Shown: positions 27,504 to 34,821, counted from the stretch's first letter. The stretch: 52,544 nt of DNA from an uncultured Bacillota bacterium (GCA_947172355.1 CAMWBA010000004.1:1-52544), one strand, 5' to 3'. The notes: a model not told the origin generated them from the letters alone. Numbers and translations are program-made.

Positions 27504-27971
27504 TCACTCAAATGTTCCTGTTATACTGCCCTTTTGCAGAATATGCCCGTTTGCCCTGCGCAAAAAGGAACGTTTGCCAGCAGTACTGCCCAGTTTAATC
27601 TGACCATCTAGGGCATAGATTGTAAAACGGTAGATGTGTTGTCTGCCCTTAGGTGGTTTTGGACCTGCGTAGCGGTGGATACCATATCCAAGTCCTTGTT
27701 TCGCACCGCCTAGGGACGGTACAGTTTTTCCAGCTGGAATAGACGGTCCAATTCTACTTGCCGCAGGAATATTCCAAATAACCCAGTGCGTAAAATTTTT
27801 GATGGGATGGGACAAGTCCTCCAAGATAACTGCCAGTGTTTTTGCTTCTGGAGACAGATTTTCAAGAAGAAATCCAGGGGAGATGTCTTGCCCGCGCCCC
27901 GTGTGTTCCACAGAGAATTTATCGCCGTCGTCCAATCCAGAGCACTGAAAATTTAACGGTTCAATCTTCAT
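27504..27971 (-). CDS. YbhB/YbcL (PEBP) family protein
   Basis: A 155-residue protein of the phosphatidylethanolamine-binding / Raf-kinase-inhibitor-like family. Recognisable segments: SPEAKTLAVILEDLSHP, THWVIWNIPA, GYGIHRYAGPKPPKGRQHIYRFTIYALD. The ligand is unknown in bacteria. The start at 27971 has AAGGAAGG upstream and overlaps the end of the XerC-like gene by 11 bp, so the two are coupled; the longer start at 28061 is unsupported. Confidence 0.85.
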   Translation of the reverse strand: MKIEPLNFQCSGLDDGDKFSVEHTGRGQDISPGFLLENLSPEAKTLAVILEDLSHPIKNFTHWVIWNIPAASRIGPSIPAGKTVPSLGGAKQGLGYGIHRYAGPKPPKGRQHIYRFTIYALDGQIKLGSTAGKRSFLRRANGHILQKGSITGTFE

Positions 27972-29001
27972 TTTTTCCTTCCTTTTTGGGCCTTCTTCGC
28001 TGTTTTGCTCCGCCAAGCGGGTTGGCCCGTGCAGCGGCCCGCAGATCGTCATTATCCACATGAGTGTAGATCTGCGTGGTATTCAAGTGGTCGTGACCCA
28101 AAACCTCCTGGAGCGTACGTACATCCACACCGTTTTGCAGCATAAGTGTTGCAGCTGTATGGCGCAGTTTGTGGGAGGAGTACTGCGTGCTGTCCAGTCC
28201 AGCAGCAGCCAAATGCTTTTTTACCAGCTTATGGACCGCCGCAGTAGAGATACGCCTTCGGTTCTGCAGGGTGACAAACAGGGCGTTCTGATCCACCAGA
28301 GCTAGGGTATCCCGTTCCACCATCCAATCCTCCAATGCCCGTTGACAGGCATCATTGAGGTACAACATTCGTTCTTTATTTCCTTTCCCTAAAACTCGAA
28401 GCTGATCTCCTCGAACGTCTGTTTTGTTCAGCCCTACTAGCTCAGAAATACGAAGCCCGCAGTTGAGAAATAAAGTAAGGATACAATAGTCCCGCACAGC
28501 GTTTTTTCCATCTACGCTGTTCAACAGTTCCAAGCTCTCATCCAAATTCAAATACTTGGGCAGAGATTTTTTCAGTCTGGGTGAATCCAAATCCTGGACA
28601 GGATTGGTTTCCAGCAGTTTGGCTTTGTTGGTGAGATACTTGTAAAAGGATCGAATAGTTGCAACCTTGCGGGCGCGGGAAGTGTTATTTAAGCCTCGGT
28701 CTCTAGACAGATAGTTCATATAGGAGTAGATATCCGTCAAAGTAATATTACGAATCAAGGCTAGATCCACATCAGCAATGGAAATATCGTCCAACGGGAT
28801 ATCTTTTGGAGTAATAGCTTTACTTTGTTTGAGGAAGCGGAAAAAATTACGCAGGTCTAAATAGTATTCGTCGACAGTTCGCCGAGAATGTCCTTGTATG
28901 GTCTCGTGGTAGACCAGGAAGTCTCGAAGAATGGGCGGCGCTTCGGTACGGTAGTCCAAAAAAAGGCCAATCGCCTCCACCCAGGTCAACAAAATTTTCA
29001 T
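27961..29001 (-). CDS. XerC-like tyrosine recombinase (gene start inside att site)
   Basis: A 346-residue tyrosine recombinase as read from the ATG at 29001. N-terminal SAM-like DNA-binding domain (ILRDFLVYHETIQGHSRRTV onward) and catalytic domain with Arg in NCGLRISELVGL, Lys in LGKGNKERMLYL, HKLRHTAATLML, GHDHLNTTQIYTHV and its Tyr. All catalytic residues are present. Homologues in Clostridia usually begin near LDYRTEAPPILRDF, which would be a TTG at 28959 (GGAGG 14 bases upstream), so the first 14 codons are probably added by the integrated element: the ATG lies in the centre of its palindromic end. It is likely the host's XerC-type enzyme and could also catalyse the integration; phage ownership is the alternative. 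Confidence 0.8.
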   Translation of the reverse strand: MKILLTWVEAIGLFLDYRTEAPPILRDFLVYHETIQGHSRRTVDEYYLDLRNFFRFLKQSKAITPKDIPLDDISIADVDLALIRNITLTDIYSYMNYLSRDRGLNNTSRARKVATIRSFYKYLTNKAKLLETNPVQDLDSPRLKKSLPKYLNLDESLELLNSVDGKNAVRDYCILTLFLNCGLRISELVGLNKTDVRGDQLRVLGKGNKERMLYLNDACQRALEDWMVERDTLALVDQNALFVTLQNRRRISTAAVHKLVKKHLAAAGLDSTQYSSHKLRHTAATLMLQNGVDVRTLQEVLGHDHLNTTQIYTHVDNDDLRAAARANPLGGAKQRRRPKKEGKNED

Positions 29002-29015
29002 TTTGTTGACCTGGG
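28980..29015. repeat. Left att-like site, 11-6-11 palindrome
   Basis: Two perfect 15-bp arms, CCCAGGTCAACAAAA and TTTTGTTGACCTGGG, are separated by a 6-bp centre (TTTTCA on the plus strand). The inner 28 bp therefore match the 11-6-11 plan of Xer/dif sites. It marks the left border of the inovirus-like element. Related copies lie at 36280, 36405 and 36871. The ATG of the recombinase gene lies at the centre. Confidence 0.7.
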
Positions 29016-29078
29016 TGTATCCTTACTCAGAGGCGCTTGGCGTCCCTCCTCTCCAGATTAAATACTGCGTACATCATA

Positions 29079-30005
29079 TCACCTTTTTCCATATTGAGCA
29101 AGCAAGGATTTATACTTTGAATTGAGTTGAGCACCACGGCAGCGCAGATCCTTCAAGAACTTTTCTACTCCATTGCATTCCAGGTATGTATAAATAGCGC
29201 CGCCAGCCTGCTGAATGACGAAATTCTCCAAATTTATCATATTATAGTCCGCACCTGGCTTCTCATACAGCCGAATCCTGGATGCTCCATCCAACAGCTT
29301 GTCCCAATAGATTTTCATCGGCCACCGCCACCGGTTGGTGTCAAACCCATCTGGTTCCTCCACGAACCGAAGATAATTCCCAAGGACACCGGCGAAACAT
29401 TCTCCAACTGGCTGTGTCTGCTGAAGAAATGCTGCTGCTCTTTCCCTCCGCAGCTGAAGCTCCACCCGGACCCAGTGACGTCCATCTGTGAATCCTCGTT
29501 CCGCAGCCTTGTCATAAATACGGACCAGAGCTTCACTACTGCGGCTGCCGAAGGTGACTGTCTTACCCATATCCTCACCGAGACCATAGGCGGCAAGGCC
29601 GGTACGAAACTTACTGACATACTCCCCTGCTCTGGCGTCCGCACAGATTGTCTCCATATCCAACAAGCCCTCATGATCGTCAAAGGCCACATCCAAACGG
29701 GTGATGTGCAGATCACCTGGGTTGCTGAATACTTCTTGAAACAGTGCTTCATAGTCACCAGTGCCGAAGCTCTCAAATGCCCGACATCCCTGACCGGACA
29801 TCTCCAGCCAGATTCCCATATCCTCACGGCCATTATAGTGGATACTAATTTTCTCCCAATACAGCCGGTCCCGGTAGCCGTGCGCACCTTTCACCTGTTC
29901 CCAGACAATTCCTTCGTGGTCCAACCCCAGTAAGGCAATGAGTCCTTGAGGATTATGGATTTTTGAAGTAACAGACACCCAATCGTAGATTACCTTATTT
30001 ACCAT
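29079..30005 (-). CDS. Rep_trans replication initiator / relaxase
   Basis: A 308-residue replication-initiation factor (Rep_trans, the fold of CTXphi RstA, Tn916 Orf20 and ICEBs1 NicK). Seen: LYWEKISIHYNGREDMGIWLEMSGQGCRAFESFG, the DLHITRLDVAFDDHEGLLD strand with acidic residues for metal binding, and RIYDKAAERG with the Tyr expected to attack DNA; then RVELQLRRERA. It should nick the hairpin just upstream and start rolling-circle replication of the phage. Start at 30005 because AAGGTGG lies eight bases upstream. It is the last gene of the minus-strand operon. A 3'-terminal fragment of a related gene is found at 36504-36765. Confidence 0.83.
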   Translation of the reverse strand: MVNKVIYDWVSVTSKIHNPQGLIALLGLDHEGIVWEQVKGAHGYRDRLYWEKISIHYNGREDMGIWLEMSGQGCRAFESFGTGDYEALFQEVFSNPGDLHITRLDVAFDDHEGLLDMETICADARAGEYVSKFRTGLAAYGLGEDMGKTVTFGSRSSEALVRIYDKAAERGFTDGRHWVRVELQLRRERAAAFLQQTQPVGECFAGVLGNYLRFVEEPDGFDTNRWRWPMKIYWDKLLDGASRIRLYEKPGADYNMINLENFVIQQAGGAIYTYLECNGVEKFLKDLRCRGAQLNSKYKSLLAQYGKR

Positions 30006-30029
30006 AAAAATTACCACCTTGTATGTAGT

Positions 30030-30053
30030 ACCCCCCTGTTAGCGTAGGGGGGT
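30030..30053 (-). other. Predicted nic site / double-strand origin hairpin
   Basis: On the minus strand: arms ACCCCCCT and AGGGGGGT around the loop ACGCTAAC, 25 bp upstream of rep. From memory, the nic hairpins of ICEBs1 and Tn916, which are cut by Rep_trans relaxases, have the same CCCCCC / CTAAC / AGGGGGG layout. It is therefore the probable replication origin. The surrounding 30006-30137 gap is otherwise noncoding. Confidence 0.7.
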
Positions 30054-30137
30054 TGTACGGGAAGCCGCAAAAACCCTAAAAAAAGTTACGGACCCACAAC
30101 CCCGCAAGAATACCAATTATTTCCTTTTTTAAACTGA

Positions 30138-30932
30138 TTAGCGACGCTTAAGAAGATAGCAAGAACCACGTCGAAACAGCTGCTTGAGCTGGATGAGACA
30201 CCCAGCGAGGCGACGCCTGCGATATCGTCTGTGCCAGCGTTCCTTTCGGTAAAGCTCATCCGGGACCCAGATAGGCTCCGAGGTAACAGCTGGACCCCAA
30301 TCCCGTTTAGCGAAACTGTCAAAGTATTTCGTCCAATGGGGAATAAAGGTGAAGAATACAGCTCCCGCCCAGAACAAGAGCAGCGAATCAAATTTAAGGT
30401 TCTCGTCAATCCGGGACGGACCGTCACCGGAAGCCTCTACCAGACATGGAACCCGGAGGATCCGCCGGCCAAAGGTCCAGACCCGCAGGAAAGGCTTAAC
30501 CAGATACATTTCATCACAGAGGTCCCGGATTTTCTTATCTACGTCGAAGGTCTGAGAGGCCATAACAACGGTGAGATGGTCGTGACGCTGGAGTTTGAAG
30601 AAGTCTCGAACGGCAGCATCGAAATGTTTGAATCCACGGTTGTCCCAAATCATTCCAACTTCGTCAATGATAATCAGGCTTTCCGGAGGAAATGTACGAT
30701 GTCCAATATCTTCATAGGAAATTTGCTGTGTACCAAGGATGGATTCTGTGGAAAAGACATTCCAGCCCTTCGCCCGATATCGGGCGGCATACTTGGCCAG
30801 CAGTGTTGACTTGCCACTCCCCTTCTTTCCAAAGATGAAGATAAGGCGGTAGGGATTGAGATAGTTTCGGGTCAAAAAATGCCAAATAAGGATGACAATT
30901 AGAATAAAACATGATATTTGAATCAAAATCAT
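30138..30932 (-). CDS. Zot/pI-type assembly ATPase
   Basis: A 264-residue membrane ATPase of the Zot family, the hallmark protein of filamentous phages (pI in M13), which drives extrusion of the virion. An N-terminal membrane helix (residues 3-20), Walker A in FIFGKKGSGKSTLLAKYAAR, Walker B as SLIIIDEVG and the VVMASQTFDVDKKIRD sensor region are clear. A second hydrophobic stretch is near 187-205 (LLLFWAGAVFFTFIPHW), followed by a basic C-terminus. GGAGGC precedes ATG 30932, which overlaps the stop of the small upstream gene (ATGA). Confidence 0.85.
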   Translation of the reverse strand: MILIQISCFILIVILIWHFLTRNYLNPYRLIFIFGKKGSGKSTLLAKYAARYRAKGWNVFSTESILGTQQISYEDIGHRTFPPESLIIIDEVGMIWDNRGFKHFDAAVRDFFKLQRHDHLTVVMASQTFDVDKKIRDLCDEMYLVKPFLRVWTFGRRILRVPCLVEASGDGPSRIDENLKFDSLLLFWAGAVFFTFIPHWTKYFDSFAKRDWGPAVTSEPIWVPDELYRKERWHRRYRRRRLAGCLIQLKQLFRRGSCYLLKRR

Positions 30933-31087
30933 AGCCGCCTCCGAAAACCAAGACTCATTAAAACACGAATACACTTGAACGCAAGGCAAAACAAAAATAC
31001 ACCGAATACCGTCATAAACAAGGCAGAATCTACTTTATCAAAGGGAAAAAAGACCAATTCTAAAAGTGGCGTGATAAGATCAGGCAT
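30929..31087 (-). CDS. Small membrane protein of inovirus operon (52 aa)
   Basis: A 52-residue open frame from ATG 31087 with a strong AGGAGGTG six bases upstream; stop overlaps the Zot ATG. It begins MPDLITPLLE, has one membrane helix (FMTVFGVFLFCLAF) and ends basic (GFRRRL). The acidic N-terminus and basic C-terminus are those of inovirus structural or assembly membrane proteins. It is too short for standard ORF cut-offs. No homology claimed. Confidence 0.65.
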   Translation of the reverse strand: MPDLITPLLELVFFPFDKVDSALFMTVFGVFLFCLAFKCIRVLMSLGFRRRL

Positions 31088-31109
31088 AGTAAGCACCTCC
31101 TAAATAGAT

Positions 31110-31151
31110 AGGGGCCCCGGCCGAGCTTCCGCTCTCCGGCCGGGGCCCCTT
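31110..31151 (-). terminator. Strong GC hairpin after the coat-like gene
   Basis: AGGGGCCCCGGCCG pairs with CGGCCGGGGCCCCT around a 13-14 base loop. It lies directly after the coat-like gene and before the next RBS. In the minus direction the following bases are CTATCTATTT, so termination would be partial. In M13 a terminator sits in the same place after gene VIII and lets the major coat protein be made in excess. Confidence 0.65.
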
Positions 31152-31156
31152 TTTCG

Positions 31157-31345
31157 TCAGTTCCGAGACAGGAGCCGCCCAATGATACCGATAACAGCGC
31201 CCAGGAACAAGACGCCGACAGTGAACAGCAAAAATGGGTCCCCCATGATCTCAGAAGTGACATTCCCCACGAATCCAAGAACAGAAGAGGCAATCGTGGT
31301 CAGGTCAGCCAGAAACGTGGTCATAGTCGATGTAGTAGTCTGCAA
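31157..31345 (-). CDS. Candidate major coat protein
   Basis: Up to 62 residues. The first in-frame start is a TTG at 31345 close to GGAGG (about 4 bases); an ATG follows seven codons later (31324). The protein has acidic Asp/Glu in its N-terminal part (FLADLTTIAS, VTSEIMGDP), a long membrane helix (PFLLFTVGVLFLGAVIGIIG) and a short basic end (RLLSRN). This charge order, a small size, and the hairpin just downstream are as expected for an inovirus major coat protein. No signal peptide is clear. The identification is by topology and position, not homology. Confidence 0.6.
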   Translation of the reverse strand: MQTTTSTMTTFLADLTTIASSVLGFVGNVTSEIMGDPFLLFTVGVLFLGAVIGIIGRLLSRN

Positions 31346-31358
31346 AAACCCTCCAATC

Positions 31359-31508
31359 TTATAAAATGTGGCGGAATATCTTTACGACCTTGCGCAGCAG
31401 CCACAAGGCCAGGACGCCCGATAAGAGCATAGAGCCGGTGTAAAGGTCAAACACTTGTGTCATGACTTGAAAGAAGGTCCCAGCGACTAAAGACAGGTCT
31501 TCAAACAT
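31359..31508 (-). CDS. Small membrane protein of inovirus operon (49 aa)
   Basis: A 49-residue protein from ATG 31508 with GGAGGC upstream. It begins MFEDLSLVAGTFFQ, has one membrane helix (SMLLSGVLALWLL) and ends with a basic stretch (RKVVKIFRHIL). The longer open frame to 31559 lacks a start site. The start is two bases past the stop of the upstream gene, so the two are coupled. Probably a minor coat or assembly protein. Confidence 0.6.
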   Translation of the reverse strand: MFEDLSLVAGTFFQVMTQVFDLYTGSMLLSGVLALWLLRKVVKIFRHIL

Positions 31509-31509
31509 C

Positions 31510-31662
31510 CTATCTGCCTCCAAACCAGGACAAGATTGTCCAAAGGACCGAAGAGACAAACTGGAGCATCCAGAGCAGAATCATAATACAGGCAAAATAA
31601 ACCAGAGGCTCAAAGCCTGGCGGGACCTCCCCGATCAAAGCTACGACTTCCTCATACAGCAT
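31510..31662 (-). CDS. Small membrane protein of inovirus operon (50 aa)
   Basis: A 50-residue frame from ATG 31662, with GGGAGG eight bases upstream. It begins MLYEEVVALIGEVPPGFEPL, then a membrane helix (YFACIMILLWMLQFVSSVLW), ending GGR. The start overlaps the end of the 273-residue exported protein by 22 bp. Too short for routine calling. It resembles the other small TM proteins of the cluster in size and topology. Confidence 0.6.
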   Translation of the reverse strand: MLYEEVVALIGEVPPGFEPLVYFACIMILLWMLQFVSSVLWTILSWFGGR

Positions 31663-32462
31663 AGAAACACACCTCCCAGCAGTAAGACGGCAGCATAAGG
31701 CAGCAGGTCAGAGATAGAATAAACAGGGCTAGGACCATCAGGAAGAAGGAGATTGGTATGTTCCGGGGTAAGATAGAGCGTGACATTTTGATAACTAGAG
31801 CCATTGTAAACACGATAAGTAGGCAGGCCCCAAGCAGCAAAATTAACGGTATACGATGAACTGCCAGCATACAAGACCCCCGTCCATGAATTGTTGGAGA
31901 CATTGAAGGCTCTGCCGGAGGAGTCCAGGCCAATATATCCATCTTTATAGTTCATGGGAAACAAAAGAAGGACGCTGCCCAGGCTGGAAGCCTGTCCACG
32001 AATCCAGCAAGAGCCATAGAACGGAAAACCATCCTGACCAAGAGCATAAGACATAATATCCGGAACATCCTCCAGAACAGGCGTCTGCTCCAAATCAGGT
32101 TCCTGAGGAAGCTCCTCAACTTCCGGCTCCGAATCCTCCACCTCCTCTGAGACCTCCAAATCTTCATCCGGCAGCGGCTGATCAGCGGGAACTGTTTGAA
32201 TGATGATTGTATCAGCGTCAATATGATAGACATTGCTTCCATCTTCTATCACGACCTCTCCCCCACCGGACGCTGGGTCCAACTCATCCGCTGCGGGCTC
32301 GTCCGGTGGCGGAACTGCTTCTATGGGCGATTCCGGAATGCTCTGCGTTGGCGGCAGCTCCGGAGCAGCGAGCTCCTCCCCTTCGGCGGCATAGCCGACT
32401 ATGGCCGAATTAAAAAGACACGTACAAATAAACAGAGCAAGGAAGCGGCGATGATAACCCAC
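31641..32462 (-). CDS. Exported, C-terminally anchored phage surface protein
   Basis: A 273-residue protein from a GTG at 32462 (GGGGGTG nine bases upstream); the open frame extends further to 32543, but that start would overlap the upstream gene completely and hides the signal peptide. Residues 1-23 (HRRFLALFICTCLF core, cleavage near YAA) are a signal peptide; 25-120 are an acidic proline-rich linker (IPESPIEAVPPPDEP, many Glu/Asp); 125-240 a beta-rich domain; the end is one membrane helix and a Cys-Cys-Met-Arg-Lys tail. Such order (export signal, linker, domain, anchor) is that of pIII/pVI-type tip proteins. Exact role unknown. Confidence 0.6.
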   Translation of the reverse strand: MGYHRRFLALFICTCLFNSAIVGYAAEGEELAAPELPPTQSIPESPIEAVPPPDEPAADELDPASGGGEVVIEDGSNVYHIDADTIIIQTVPADQPLPDEDLEVSEEVEDSEPEVEELPQEPDLEQTPVLEDVPDIMSYALGQDGFPFYGSCWIRGQASSLGSVLLLFPMNYKDGYIGLDSSGRAFNVSNNSWTGVLYAGSSSYTVNFAAWGLPTYRVYNGSSYQNVTLYLTPEHTNLLLPDGPSPVYSISDLLPYAAVLLLGGVFLCCMRKS

Positions 32463-32551
32463 AGCAAAGGCACCCCCAGAATTTCCATAGTAGACAACCA
32501 TTGAATGGTTGTTTGAATGAGAGCCAGAAACCAGACAATCCACTCCGCCAT
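32399..32551 (-). CDS. Small membrane protein of inovirus operon (50 aa)
   Basis: A 50-residue frame from ATG 32551 (AGGACGG upstream) overlapping the start of the 273-residue gene in another frame. It begins MAEWIVWFLALIQTTIQWL and continues into a second hydrophobic segment (LLWVIIAASLLCLFV), ending RVFLIRP. The hydrophobicity and the site make it likelier than the longer overlapping frame for this stretch. Part of the coat/assembly gene chain. Confidence 0.55.
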   Translation of the reverse strand: MAEWIVWFLALIQTTIQWLSTMEILGVPLLWVIIAASLLCLFVRVFLIRP

Positions 32552-32555
32552 TATT

Positions 32556-32768
32556 TCACCGTCCTAACAGATGAAGTACGATGACAATTGCAATCCCAGC
32601 TGTCACAAAGACCAGCAGAACGGAAGGAAGAGACGAAAAGAGGACACCCAGGAATGTCATGCTGGACGCAATCAAAGAGAACAGCGAAACGATTCCTTTA
32701 AAAAAGGAGACAATGAGATTGAGAAAAACACCCAGGGCGTCAATAATACCGCCAAGCGCAGCAAGCAT
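32556..32768 (-). CDS. Two-helix membrane protein, pVI-like
   Basis: A 70-residue protein from ATG 32768 with AAGGAGG upstream, four bases after the large adsorption gene's stop is passed. It starts MLAALGGIIDALGVFLNLIV and holds two long hydrophobic spans (about 5-40 and 48-68). Size, topology and the position just after the adsorption gene match the minor tip protein pVI of filamentous phages. The longer open frame to 32858 is not supported. Confidence 0.6.
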   Translation of the reverse strand: MLAALGGIIDALGVFLNLIVSFFKGIVSLFSLIASSMTFLGVLFSSLPSVLLVFVTAGIAIVIVLHLLGR

Positions 32769-32770
32769 AA

Positions 32771-34651
32771 TTATTGTCCCTCCTTCCCGGTTCCGCCGCT
32801 GCGGGAGATACGCCCAATGACCAGCAGCGCAATCCCCAGCAGAAGCGGCACAACCCAAACCACATTAAAAATGCCAAACGAAGTCCAGATATCATTGAAA
32901 ATGCCGGTTAACAGGGCAAAACCAGAGACCAGGCCGGTGTCCAGAGCAAAGGTATCCAATTTTAACGCATCCCAGTTGCTGGACATGTTATCAATCCACT
33001 GATTTTCGATTGTCTCATAGTCATGGATGGAATCTTGCGCATCATTGATCTGACCATATAACTTAGACAGATCAACCACAGAGTCCTCCCCTTCTGTATA
33101 AATCATGGAAAGTCCTTTCATACCAAGAGAAACAGACCAAGAAAAAGTGATGCTGCCGGTATTGGAGGGAAAAACCAGGCTCGCAGCGGTGGGAACCAAG
33201 CGGAGCTCCAACGAAGTGATTGACTCAGAAGAATGATAGACGAAGTTATTGAATTGGATATTGCCCGAAATATCCGTTGTGCCGGAGACGGCCAAGGCTC
33301 CATTCACATACAGTGACCAGGAACCGCCGACACGAGAGACAGAGCTGCCTCCGGCCCGGTATGACGTCTCCACTGGAATAAAACCATCCAACTCGATATT
33401 ATGTATCTCCTCCTGAGAAGCAAGAGGAATCTGAAACACAAGATAATCATGCGCAGCTGAGCCAGGCCCAGAGAACCCGGGCGGACCGGTCAGCAGATTG
33501 ACAAAGCTGTCCACCCGCTGATCCCCACTCCAGGAGAAGGAATAGGACGTTGAGGAAATCGACGCGGTAACGGTGCCGCTGGAGGATGACAGAGAGATAG
33601 ACGGGAACCGGGATGGAGCCATGCTCAAGGCGGAACCGCCTGGAACCGTGACAGGATACAAAGGATTGCCCGTCTCATAAGAATCATAAATCCAGTACAC
33701 ATTTGCTCCTCCGGTACGAGTGGAGGAAGACAACACGACGTCTTCGGCCAACTTCTCCCCTTCTACAACGGTATACGAAAAATCGCCTTCGCCAGGAACG
33801 ATGGGATCGGGGGAATCGGGGTCTACTGGACCAGGAGGCTCTGGTGGGTCTGGGTCTACTGGACCGGGGGGATCCGGTGGATCTGGATCTACTGGATCAG
33901 TCGATGCTGGAACAGAATGAATCTCAAAAGCCGAATCAACATTACGAGAAAGTAAGTGATAAGAAGCAGTTAATCCCCGCAAACTATAGACAGTCCGACT
34001 CCCAATAAAAGGACCAGAAAAATGATAAACAAGCGAGAAAGACGAAATAGAAGATGAAGAGAAAGATATCCCTGAAAAATCGACATATCCCCCAGAAACG
34101 ATAGGGATACGCTTGACTAAAGTCGTACCGACCAAAACATCAACACGATCAGGAACAAGCTGCACTAAAGTGCTCAAAGAAGAGGATCCTGAAGTAGAAG
34201 AAGAAAAGAAACTACAATCAACAGAAAAACTCAAACGCGCAGTACCTGACAAAGAAAAACTAGAAACGGGAGAATCAAAAGTAAAAACAAAAGGGACCGA
34301 AGAAATATCAGAAGAACATGAAACAAGTCCAGAAGGACCAGAACCATTCACAGGAAATACAGAAGAATATTGCAAATCATTACCATAGAGAATAGTATGT
34401 GCTATAAGTCCACCAGCACCAAAAGAAGAAGAAGAGAAATCAAAAATATGACTATAATCTTCGACTTCGACAGAAGCAGAAAAATCAAAATCACCTAAAG
34501 AAAAATGTCCGTCTTCATATTTAAGAGAAAGCAATGACATCCCATAATAATCCTCTAAAAAACTCTGACCACTCCAATGATAAGCCCCAGCGGGGACGGC
34601 ACAGCTTAGGAGCAAAACCACCGACAACAGAATGGCGCCAATTCGTTTCAT
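32771..34651 (-). CDS. Large secreted anchored protein, candidate pIII-like adsorption protein
   Basis: A 626-residue protein. Residues 1-23 are a signal peptide (MKRIGAILLSVVLLLSCAVP, then AGA); 24-240 a Ser/Phe-rich beta domain; about 255-290 a proline/aspartate repeat (DPPDPPGPVDPDPPEPPGP kind); 295-520 a second beta-rich domain; then a helical region (LSKLYGQINDAQDSIHDY) and a membrane helix (VVWVVPLLLGIALLVIG) with a basic tail. Signal peptide, two domains joined by a Pro linker, and C-terminal anchor are the plan of pIII. The DNA of the N-terminal part (about 33920-34560) is clearly richer in A/T than the rest, which suggests exchange of the receptor-binding domain. No sequence homology to known pIII is claimed. 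Confidence 0.62.
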   Translation of the reverse strand: MKRIGAILLSVVLLLSCAVPAGAYHWSGQSFLEDYYGMSLLSLKYEDGHFSLGDFDFSASVEVEDYSHIFDFSSSSFGAGGLIAHTILYGNDLQYSSVFPVNGSGPSGLVSCSSDISSVPFVFTFDSPVSSFSLSGTARLSFSVDCSFFSSSTSGSSSLSTLVQLVPDRVDVLVGTTLVKRIPIVSGGYVDFSGISFSSSSISSFSLVYHFSGPFIGSRTVYSLRGLTASYHLLSRNVDSAFEIHSVPASTDPVDPDPPDPPGPVDPDPPEPPGPVDPDSPDPIVPGEGDFSYTVVEGEKLAEDVVLSSSTRTGGANVYWIYDSYETGNPLYPVTVPGGSALSMAPSRFPSISLSSSSGTVTASISSTSYSFSWSGDQRVDSFVNLLTGPPGFSGPGSAAHDYLVFQIPLASQEEIHNIELDGFIPVETSYRAGGSSVSRVGGSWSLYVNGALAVSGTTDISGNIQFNNFVYHSSESITSLELRLVPTAASLVFPSNTGSITFSWSVSLGMKGLSMIYTEGEDSVVDLSKLYGQINDAQDSIHDYETIENQWIDNMSSNWDALKLDTFALDTGLVSGFALLTGIFNDIWTSFGIFNVVWVVPLLLGIALLVIGRISRSGGTGKEGQ

Positions 34652-34674
34652 ACTACCTCTCCCCTATCTCTACC

Positions 34675-34748
34675 TGGTTGCGGGAGCCGGAATCGAACCG
34701 GCGTCTCCAGGTGCAGAACCTGACGTGCTGCCATTACACCATCCCGCG
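34675..34748 (-). tRNA. tRNA-Gln (CUG) inside the phage operon
   Basis: A 74-base cloverleaf with encoded CCA. Acceptor CGCGGGA/TCCCGCA, D arm GTGT-AATGGCA-GCAC as in bacterial tRNA-Gln, anticodon stem TCAGG/CCTGG with loop TTCTGCA (anticodon CTG), T arm GCCGG-TTCGATT-CCGGC. Odd points: the first pair is C1:A72 (a mismatch), base 37 is C rather than a purine, and U32 could pair with A38. It lies between the gV-like gene and the adsorption-protein gene on the same strand, so it must be processed from the phage transcript. Confidence 0.82.
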
Positions 34749-34821
34749 ATATATGAGCTGCCCGCCGTACAGCAAGCAGCTCCTCGACCTCTATACAAAG
34801 GGCACCCATGCCCAGAGGGAG

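Noticed and set aside
29127-29933. 268-codon plus-strand frame over the rep gene
   Set aside because: Antisense to Rep_trans; low-quality composition and no SD.
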